Assembly: GCA_965116055.1 (NCBI GenBank)
Contig: OZ220466.1
Span: 2,666,001-2,730,000, forward strand
Source: Bin55 sp965116055
GTDB taxonomy: Bacteria > Pseudomonadota > Gammaproteobacteria > Pseudomonadales > Azotimanducaceae
DNA length: 64,000 bases
Direction: 5' to 3'
This document shows positions 53,391-61,700 of this stretch, piece by piece. A model generated the notes under the pieces. That model was not told where the DNA came from. It saw only the letters and a program-made list of their open reading frames with translations, and searched no databases. The stretch's first letter is position 1. The number at the start of each line of letters is the position of its first letter. The position numbers were made by a program, and so were the translations under genes.

Positions 53391-54485
53391 ATGTCTCGTA
53401 ATTTTTGGGTCGCCATCGCGATCTTGTTTATAGCGCTCGCTTGGTTTTCATACGATCTATTTGCACCAGATGAAGTCGTTGCATCTAATCGAACGCTCGC
53501 GCAAATCAATGCGAGCAGTGAGGCACTCGTTTCTGATCTGCCGCCCACGCAAGTTCGTGGCCGCGTCAGCGTCGCCAAGGACATGCAACGCATGTCGCGT
53601 TTAAACGGTCGAACTGAAAACAAGCGCACCGTATCCGTGCGTGCTGAGGTTAGCGGATTGGTTGTGAAGCGATCGGTGGAATTAGGCGATCAAGTCGAAC
53701 GAGGTGATCCATTATGCATCTTGGAACAGGACGAGCGCGAAGCTCGCGTACGCGAAGCGAAGGATGCTCTCCGCGAGTCACAACTCGAATATGCTGGACA
53801 ATCCTCGCTTCGTAGCAGCGGCCTGCAGATCGAACGTCAAATAGCAACGGCCAAAGCGCGCGTCACGCAAGCAGAAGCTACCTTACTAGAACGACAAAAG
53901 GAGTTAGAGCGCTCAATTATTAGAGCGCCGTTCGAAGGTTTCGTCGAGCAAATTTATGTCGAAATCGGGGATTTGCTCCAACCAGGCGCTATGTGTGCAA
54001 CATTAATCGACTTAGACCCCATGAAGATCATTGCGCAAGCCAGTGAAAAGGAGATCCACCTCTTCGAAATCGGGAAAAAAGCGCAAGCTCGCCTGCCTTC
54101 AGGGAGAACCGTCACTGGTACCGTGACGTTTATCGGCCAACAATCGGATGAAAGTACGCGCACCTTTACGATCGAAGTACTCGTAGCCAATCCTGATTCC
54201 GAGATCCGATCGGGACTGACAGCTGAGCTACTCGTACCGTTGGAAACTTTATCAGCGCACAAAGTACCGGTTGCGTTGCTTGGGCTAAACGACGAAGGCG
54301 AAATCGGCATCCGGACAGTGGGCGATGCGAATCAAGTAGAGTTCAAACCGATATCCATCGTGAGTGAAGAACACGACGGCGTGTGGGTACGCGGCTTGCC
54401 AACCGTCGCGACCTTAATTACCGTGGGTCAAGAGTTCGTCATCCCGGGCGAAATTGTGGAAGTACGGTACGAAGAGGAGCTCTAG
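53391..54485 (+). CDS. RND efflux periplasmic adaptor (membrane-fusion protein)
   Basis: 364 residues. One N-terminal membrane anchor (FWVAIAILFIALAWFSYDLF), barrel-sandwich lipoyl half-motif SVRAEVSGLVVKRSVELGDQVERGDPLC, coiled-coil hairpin (DALRESQLEY ... TLLERQKELERS), IRAPFEGFVEQIYVEIGDLL for the second lipoyl half, then beta-barrel and membrane-proximal domains. Links the RND pump to an outer-membrane channel. No TolC is encoded here. Starts 12 bp before the pump gene and is divergent from the redoxin gene. Confidence 0.94.
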   Translation: MSRNFWVAIAILFIALAWFSYDLFAPDEVVASNRTLAQINASSEALVSDLPPTQVRGRVSVAKDMQRMSRLNGRTENKRTVSVRAEVSGLVVKRSVELGDQVERGDPLCILEQDEREARVREAKDALRESQLEYAGQSSLRSSGLQIERQIATAKARVTQAEATLLERQKELERSIIRAPFEGFVEQIYVEIGDLLQPGAMCATLIDLDPMKIIAQASEKEIHLFEIGKKAQARLPSGRTVTGTVTFIGQQSDESTRTFTIEVLVANPDSEIRSGLTAELLVPLETLSAHKVPVALLGLNDEGEIGIRTVGDANQVEFKPISIVSEEHDGVWVRGLPTVATLITVGQEFVIPGEIVEVRYEEEL

Positions 54486-54497
54486 CACAGAACTGCC

Positions 54498-57400
54498 ATG
54501 CGAGATGCACTGATTGATAACACGCTGGGTCGTAAGCGTTCGACACTTCTCTTGATGCTCGTGCTCGTCACGTTTGGATTAGTCGCACGTCTGTCTATTT
54601 CGATCGAGTCAAACCCCAAGATTGATGTACCGTTCTTCGTTATCACCGTGCTTCACGAAGGGATCTCGCCGGAAGATGCCACGCAGCTCTTGGTATTACC
54701 GTTGGAAACCGAGCTTAGTGGCATCGAAGGTCTTGATGAGATCCAAGCGTTTGGAAGCGAAGGTGCGGCGACTGTCTTTGTGCAGTTTGACGTTGAAGTT
54801 GATTTAAAGAAAGCACTGCTAGATGTTCGCGAAGCGGTCGATCGGGCCAAGGTGAAATTCCCGGCAACGGCAGAAGAACCCATCGTAAGCGAACAGAGCA
54901 CCTCCGACTTCCCAATTCTGCAAATCAACATCACCGGCAAAGGCGCCCCTGAGCGCATGCTCTACAAACTTGCGCAGGAACTCGAAACGCAATTGCAAAC
55001 TATACCGTCCATCTTAGATGTGACTATTCGCGGCAATCGCGAAGAAATGCTCGAGGTAATCATTGACCCGGCTGATCTTGCCGCCTATGCCGTCACACTT
55101 GATCAGCTCATGGTGACATTGCAACGGAATACTCGATTAATCGCAGCCGGAGCATTAGATTCCGGCGAAGGTCGAATTTCGATTAAAGTGCCGAGCGTTA
55201 TTGAAGAGGCTAGAGACCTATGGAATCTACCCGTCAAAGTCGCTGGCGATACCGTGATCACGCTGGGGGACATTGCTTCGGTGACTCGTTCTTTCAAAGA
55301 TCGGGAGAGCTTTGCGCGCGTGAACGGCATCAATACGATGACATTAAATGTCTACAAACGCGTTGACGCAAACGAAATTGACACTGCAAACGCGACCAAA
55401 GCACTCGTCGACAAATGGCGAGCTACCGCGCCGAAATTCGCGGATGTGTTCTATAGTCAAGACCAAGCGCCTTATGCCTTACGTCAGGTGCGGGAACTAG
55501 AAGGTAATGTGCTCACGGCGTTGGTTATCGTCATGGTACTGGTCGTAGGAAGCATGGGATTTCGCAGCGGCGTGATTGTCGGTGCAGCTATTCCAGTGTC
55601 TTTCCTCTTTGCGATTGGGATCGTCTGGGTCATGGGATTGACATTCAATTTCATGGTGCTATTCGGCATGCTATTAGGTCTCGGTATGCTCATTGACGGT
55701 GCTATTGTGATCACTGAGTACGCCGACCGCAAAATGATCGAAGGACACGATCGCAATCAGGCATACGCGCTTGCAGCTAAACGCATGTTTTGGCCTGTCA
55801 CCGCTTCGGTAGCAACGACCCTCGCTGCCTTTCTTCCACTGATGTTCTGGCCCGGCGTCTCGGGTAAGTTCATGAGTTATTTACCGATTACCGTGTTCGC
55901 CGTACTGAGCGGTAGTTTGCTTTACGCTTTGTGTTTCGGACCGGTACTTGGGTCGATTTTCGGTAAAGCCGGTTCGCTCACACAAAAAGCTAAATCGAAC
56001 ATGCAGATTCTTGAGGACGGAGATCCAACTCAACTACGCTCGTTTACGGGCTGGTATGCAAGGCTTATTCGCTTGTCGACACGCCACGCTTGGCTAACCG
56101 TATTGCTCACGGTATCAATTCTTGTGGTGTCGTTCATCGCGTACAACGCGAAGGAACTGGGTTTTATCTTCTTTGATTCCGATCCGCAATTCGCGCGAGT
56201 ACTCGTTCACGCCCGCGGCAACTTAACGATAGATCAATCATCTAGTTTGGTGCGCGAAGTCGAAGATCGTCTGATTCACGTACCTGGCGTACAAGGGATC
56301 AATTCCTATTCAACAGTCTCTTCCGGTGGATTTTTCAGTTCGTCTGATTCATCCGAAGACATCATAGGGACGGTATTTATCGAGCTAGCAGATCAATCCG
56401 AACGGGAATTGTCCGGGGAAGATACGTTAGAAGTCATACGCGAACGCACCTCTGACATAGTAGGTGTGGTGATTGAGGTTATTGAACTTGAAGAAGGTCC
56501 ACCCGTCGGCAAGCCTATTCAAATCGAATTCTCTTCGGACTACCGTGAACTGATACTGCCGGTCGTTGCTGAAGTTCGCCAATATGTTGATAACGAAGTC
56601 ACCGGACTGCGCGACGTTGAAGATTCTCGACCAGTCCCTGGAGTTCAGTGGCGCATTGCCGTAGACCGTGCTCGTGCGGCTATGTTCAGCGCCGACGTAT
56701 CACTCGTAGGCATGGCAGTTCAGCTAGTCACGAACGGTATTTTTATGGGTGAATATCGACCGGATGACGTCGAAGACGCGGTTGATATTCGCGTCCGCTA
56801 TCCTGATGAAAACCGCGGTCTTGAAGCGTTGGATGACATGAGGATACCAACATCGCAGGGATTAGTCCCCATGTCAAATTTCGTAAAGCGCGAACCCACA
56901 GCCAGCATCTCCAACATTGCGCGTCGCGACCGCAAGCACGTGTACGAGATTTTAGCGAACGTCGAATCAGGTGTATTAGCTGACGCTAAAGTACGTGAAA
57001 TTGATGCGTGGCTAGCACAACAACAATTTGACCCTCGAGTTGGGATTAGATTTCGTGGCGCCAACGAAGAGCAAGAGAAATCAATGGAGTTCGTGATGCG
57101 CGCATTTGTATTCGCGCTTTGTCTGATGTTCGTACTGCTAGTAACCCAGTTCAACAGCATCTATCAAAGCTTTCTCATCCTATTCAGCGTCATCATGTCG
57201 ACGGCCGGCGTTCTGCTCGGTTTGGTGGCCACAAGTCAACCGTTCAGTGCAATTCTTACTGGCATCGGCGTGGTCGCACTAGCAGGCATCGTCGTCAATA
57301 ACAATATCGTGCTAATTGATACCTACAACCAGCTTCGGCGAGAACAGCCCAATCAACATTACCTTGACCTGATCGTGCGCACCGGCGCGCAACGCTTTCG

Positions 57401-57689
57401 GCCGGTGCTTTTAACGACGATAACTACGGTGATGGGACTGTTACCTCTAGCAAGCAACATTTCGATGGACTTTGTGAATGGCTCGGTGATCGTAGGAGGA
57501 TCTGTCTCAAGTTTCTGGGTACCACTTGCCCAAGCGATCGTATTCGGATTGTCCTTCGCGACGATACTGACACTAGTATGTACACCCGCGATGTTGGCAC
57601 TGCCACACCAATTTAGAAATCTCAGTCGTCGTATTGCGCACAATTTATCTATTCGACGCACACGCAAACCAGCTGTCGCTGTAATGTGA
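54498..57689 (+). CDS. RND-superfamily efflux pump (AcrB/MdtBC-like)
   Basis: 1063 residues, full length. N-terminal helix, porter domain (FAVxxxEGISPEDATQLLVLPLE; AVDRAKVKFPATAEEP), 12 transmembrane helices with MLLGLGMLIDGAIVITEYADR (conserved Asp of the proton relay; typical AcrB has DD) and TASVATTLAAFLPLMFWPGVSGKFMSYLP, and the second repeat ending GVVALAGIVVNNNIVLIDTYNQ, RFRPVLLTTITTVMGLLPLA. Proton-driven export of hydrophobic compounds. Substrate not predictable. Operon with the adaptor. Confidence 0.95.
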   Translation: MRDALIDNTLGRKRSTLLLMLVLVTFGLVARLSISIESNPKIDVPFFVITVLHEGISPEDATQLLVLPLETELSGIEGLDEIQAFGSEGAATVFVQFDVEVDLKKALLDVREAVDRAKVKFPATAEEPIVSEQSTSDFPILQINITGKGAPERMLYKLAQELETQLQTIPSILDVTIRGNREEMLEVIIDPADLAAYAVTLDQLMVTLQRNTRLIAAGALDSGEGRISIKVPSVIEEARDLWNLPVKVAGDTVITLGDIASVTRSFKDRESFARVNGINTMTLNVYKRVDANEIDTANATKALVDKWRATAPKFADVFYSQDQAPYALRQVRELEGNVLTALVIVMVLVVGSMGFRSGVIVGAAIPVSFLFAIGIVWVMGLTFNFMVLFGMLLGLGMLIDGAIVITEYADRKMIEGHDRNQAYALAAKRMFWPVTASVATTLAAFLPLMFWPGVSGKFMSYLPITVFAVLSGSLLYALCFGPVLGSIFGKAGSLTQKAKSNMQILEDGDPTQLRSFTGWYARLIRLSTRHAWLTVLLTVSILVVSFIAYNAKELGFIFFDSDPQFARVLVHARGNLTIDQSSSLVREVEDRLIHVPGVQGINSYSTVSSGGFFSSSDSSEDIIGTVFIELADQSERELSGEDTLEVIRERTSDIVGVVIEVIELEEGPPVGKPIQIEFSSDYRELILPVVAEVRQYVDNEVTGLRDVEDSRPVPGVQWRIAVDRARAAMFSADVSLVGMAVQLVTNGIFMGEYRPDDVEDAVDIRVRYPDENRGLEALDDMRIPTSQGLVPMSNFVKREPTASISNIARRDRKHVYEILANVESGVLADAKVREIDAWLAQQQFDPRVGIRFRGANEEQEKSMEFVMRAFVFALCLMFVLLVTQFNSIYQSFLILFSVIMSTAGVLLGLVATSQPFSAILTGIGVVALAGIVVNNNIVLIDTYNQLRREQPNQHYLDLIVRTGAQRFRPVLLTTITTVMGLLPLASNISMDFVNGSVIVGGSVSSFWVPLAQAIVFGLSFATILTLVCTPAMLALPHQFRNLSRRIAHNLSIRRTRKPAVAVM

Positions 57690-57761
57690 AGTCATCGCAG
57701 TAAGTGGACAGCCAGTTCAATCCAGTCTTCCTCAGACATTCTCCGCCATATTGTTCATATG

Positions 57762-57881
57762 GGCACCTCTCAAAACCTAAATTCCACTGATTATGGTGTT
57801 TATCAACTCATTGATTTTATTACTCTATTGCGTTGTACAATCAACTCTCAGATCAATTTTAGGAGGTTTTGAGAGGTACCT
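57762..57881 (-). mobile_element. MITE, copy B (120 bp, 5-bp target duplication ATATG)
   Basis: Reverse complement of copy A at 17581-17700, same length, with 3 substitutions (two in the AACGCAATAG stretch and one in AAACACC). Ends GGCACCTCTCAAAACC and GGTTTTGAGAGGTACCT. ATATG directly precedes (57757-57761) and follows (57882-57886) the element. Two different, exact 5-bp duplications at the two loci fix the element ends and show both arrived by transposition. Confidence 0.9.
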
Positions 57882-58404
57882 ATATGTTTATCGGTAACTC
57901 AATGAGTGGCACACGATCAAAAAGCGATTTAGCCATTTATGGCCCGCTAGGATATCGTGAGCCTGGGCAAGCGAGAGCAAGAAAGCGATAGCAGTTCTGG
58001 ATAGCCCCACTTACGCGGCCACCGCGATGCTGTCGTTATGGAGTGGAATTTGGCATGTATCGCATAGTAGCTAAATCACATATAAACCTTAGTGTGATAC
58101 TTCTATCCTGATCTTGGCTACGTAAAAATGCAAAGAGGGGACGAAAAACCTCTAACAGCCCCTATCCTATATGGTGTCTTAAAGTAAAAACCAGTCCAAT
58201 TGTTTTCTTGTTACAAACTTCTGACATGTAATACCACCACACGTCAAATCAGTATGTGCTTTACTGCATTTCACTCAACACCACGGCCCGATTCGAAGCT
58301 TCTTCGGCGTGAAAAGGCAAAGTGTGGCGCCATGTATAAGAGACCATATCCGCCTCGCACTATATCCATAGGATGCCCGAACAACACTGCCTAGGACAAT
58401 ATCC

Positions 58405-58695
58405 TTGAATATGTCAAACATTGAGATCATCTTGGCTTCACTTGTGCCCGGTCAGTCTGTTCAACGTCTAGTGTTCATTCCGCGTATTGTGTTGAATAGA
58501 TATGAGACGGCTGCATGTACATACAGCGTCGAGTCCTCATCTTTGACGATCTGCCGTGTATACGATAATGGAACAATGGAACGTATTCCATCAGGACAAG
58601 GTCGCCTTGCTTCAATCTACTACAAGCCCGCTCTAAGTAAGGAACTCGCTGCTTCTTCGATCAGCACTTTAGTCCCCGCAAGCCTAAGCCCTTAG
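58405..58695 (+). CDS. Hypothetical small protein (doubtful)
   Basis: A 96-codon frame (MNMSNIEIILASLVPG...) with a plausible start but no clear ribosome-binding site, no signal peptide, no membrane helix and no recognised domain. It ends just before the adhesin terminator. It could be a chance frame in intergenic DNA. Confidence 0.2.
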   Translation: MNMSNIEIILASLVPGQSVQRLVFIPRIVLNRYETAACTYSVESSSLTICRVYDNGTMERIPSGQGRLASIYYKPALSKELAASSISTLVPASLSP

Positions 58696-58708
58696 CGTCA
58701 CACGACAT

Positions 58709-58740
58709 AAAAACCCCGGCACGCTCACGCGTACCGGGGC
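58709..58740 (-). terminator. Rho-independent terminator of the large adhesin gene
   Basis: On the minus strand CCCCGGTACGC pairs with GCGTGCCGGGG (11 bp, one G-U/mismatch at the centre) around a 4-base loop and runs into TTTTTA. It is 53 bases beyond the adhesin stop codon at 58794. Confidence 0.88.
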
Positions 58741-58793
58741 TGGAGAAGAGCGCGCAACGATGGCAGCGCCATCGTCACGCGAGGTCTGTCAGC

Positions 58794-61700
58794 TTAGAAA
58801 CGCACCGTCGCGTGCAAGCCGACTTGACTATGACTGACGCCCGGACGCTCGTCCACGCGACCAGCGGCCAGGCGGACATCCAAATCCTTCGCCTGGCGCA
58901 CCCATGGCCGCACGCTCGCGCCGACCAGCAGCTCGCGCCGGGTCCCATCGCTCATGCGCACATCCACGAACGGCGTCAACAGATAGCGTTCACGCGCTAC
59001 CAGCAGACCGTAGCCTACCTGGGTTTCCAGCGACGCCTGCGCCCCGCCGTTGGCCATGCCCGTCAGCGCCCCGTAGGACTGGCCGACGCGGAGGGTATCT
59101 TCCCACAGGATCCCCGTGCCTACCGCATCCGCACCCCAGCGCGGCGCAACCGTGACCGAGATGCCCGTCGCCTGCGCCGAAGGATTAAATGTTGCCAGCA
59201 GACTGAAGCCCGACTCGCGATAATCGTCCGCGCCGTGCAACGCCAACGTGCGTCCTTGCGCTTCCAGCGTGAACGCTGGCGTCGTCATGCGGATGCCGCC
59301 GGCCAGTTCCAGGCCCGAACCCGTCTCGCCATCGCCGCCGTCCGTGCGCACGTTCACCTGCCCGAACGGTTCCAGCATGCCGCCTTCGCCCGTGTCCGTC
59401 GAGAACGACCCTTCCAGACCAAGGCGGAAACGGTGCACATCCGCCGCCAGGTTGTCCGCCGCACCCGCACCGTTTGCCGTCTCGACCGCTACCAGACCTG
59501 CATCGCCCCGCATCGAGACATCCATCCGACCCCACTGCGTCAACGCATGATGAACACCCGCCATCGTCAACTGCGATCGCAAATCGCTGCCCGAGGCGGT
59601 CGCCGTGCCAGCCACCGTCGTGTCCAACTCACCGCGACCGAAGCCGGCCACGCCCCATAGAGACGTGTGTTCGCTCGGGCGGTAACTCGCATACGGCAGC
59701 ACCGTCGTCAATTGCATGTCCATGGCTTGCGCCGCGGTGCCCCAGGCGTAATCGGAGTCGCCGCCCTGGCGCGCCACGGCCAACCCCAGCAACCAGCACT
59801 CGGCTACCGCGACATCCGCACCCAGGTAGACGCTCGTCGCCGTGCCATCGTAGCCACTGCCTTCGTAAGCCTGCCGATCCACATCGCCCCACACCGACCA
59901 CCTGGAGGCATCCTCGTTCGACCCCAGGTTCAACGCAAAGCGTTGACCAAACTGCGACTGCAACTGGTCCATGCCGCTCGTGCCTAACGACGCTCCAGTC
60001 GATCCTGGCGTATTGACCGCATGCACCAGCTGCCAGGCTGCCGCACCCTGTTCCACAACCGTACGCGATGCTGCCGCAGGATCCCGCGGCGCCCACTCGT
60101 CCAACCACGCATCCAGCGTCAGATCCGCACTGCGCGCGTCCGTCGTGAGACGGGCGCCCACGCTGGATGACGCACTCGCCAACAACGCCCGACCAAACCC
60201 GGCCAGCGATTGCGCCGCCACGGCCTTCAGGGCTCCGTCGCCCACCGTGACCGATCCCGTCACCGTCGCTTCGCCGCCATGCGGGTCCGTCGCCGTGATC
60301 GTGAGCGTCGTCGTCCCGCGCGCGATCGGACTCACCCGCGCCTGCGTCCCCGCCAGCGCCGCCGCCGCAATCCCCGTATCCGCCGTCGCCACCATGTACG
60401 TTAGCGCATCGCCATCGTCGCTAAATAGACCCTCAATCGTCGGCGTGGCGGCCGCACCGCCCACTTCCAGAACCAGCGGACTGAGCGAGTTGGCGACTTG
60501 CGGCGCCACATTCGCCACCGTCACCTGCACCTCGTCCATGACGTGTCCACCGTCCATATCCGTCGCCGTCAACGTCAACACCGTCTCGCCCACGGCCAGA
60601 CCGCGCAACGTCAACCGATGGTCCGCACCCAGCGTGGCCGCCACCAGCGTCGCCTCGGCCGTCGTCACCGTCACCGTTAACGGCTCATCCGTATCCGGAT
60701 CGCTGAATGCGCCGCTCACGTCAAGCGCCACATCCGCCACCCGCGTGATCGTTTGATCCATCACCGCCGCTGCCACTACCGGCGCCACATTCAACACCGT
60801 CACCTTGAACGTGTCCGTCACACTCGCCCCGTTCGCATCCGTCGCTGTCAACATCACCTCGGTCGCACCGACAGCCCGCGCCGTCAACGTCAACTGGCTT
60901 CCCTGCAGCATCGCCTCGGCCACGCCGCTGTCCGCGGTCATGACCGTCAAGGTCAGCGCCGTCGGGCCGTCGTCCTCATCCTGGAAGGTAGACGCCACAT
61001 CCAGAGTCAACGGCGCTCGCCGATTCATCTCCTGATCAACCAACGCCTGGGCCACTTCCGGCACCACGTTCTCGATGGTCATCCGGAACATCGTCGTTGC
61101 CATGCCACCATCCGCATCGCGCGCCGTCAAGGTCACCTGGCCCTGACCAACCTGCAGACCTTGAAGCGTCAGACGCGTCCCTTCCAACTGCGCATCCACG
61201 TACATGCCGTCCGCTACGCTGACGGTCACATGCAGTGGCGCCGCACTATCCGGATCGTGAAATGTGCTGCCTACATCCAGAACCACATCGTCAACCCGCG
61301 TCGTCGTTTGATCCGCCACCGCTTCGGCCACTACGGGGGCTAGATTGATCACCGTGGCCGCGAATGTGTCCGACACCATCGCCCCATGATCGTCCGTCGC
61401 CGTCAGGGTGACGGCCGTCGTCCCCACCGTCAGCGCCTCGATCGTCAACAACGTGTCGTCAACCCTCGCCGTCGCAATCGACGGATCCGCCACCGTCGCC
61501 ATCACCTGCCGAATCGCGCCATCGTCGTCCATGAACGTCCCCGTCAGGTCAAGCCCCAACGGCGCCCGCCGATCGAAGGTCTGGTCCGTCAGCCCCTGCG
61601 CCACCGTCGGCGTGACATTCTCGACCGCCACGACAAACTCGTGCGCCGCCGTGCCGCCATCCACATCGGTCGCCATGACCGTCACCGTCGTCAATCCCAC

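Larger units (their letters stand above)
57690..58793. other. Intergenic region, 1.1 kb, holding MITE copy B
   Basis: Between the RND pump and the convergent adhesin gene. Contains the MITE at 57762-57881, then AT-rich sequence with short frames at 58200-58394 and 58405-58695 of doubtful coding value, and the adhesin terminator at 58709-58740. Nothing else is recognised. Confidence 0.55.

Noticed and set aside
58812..60756. Long open frames antisense to the adhesin
   Set aside because: They are by-products of the high-GC coding strand, Arg/His/Pro-rich, without domains or ribosome-binding sites.
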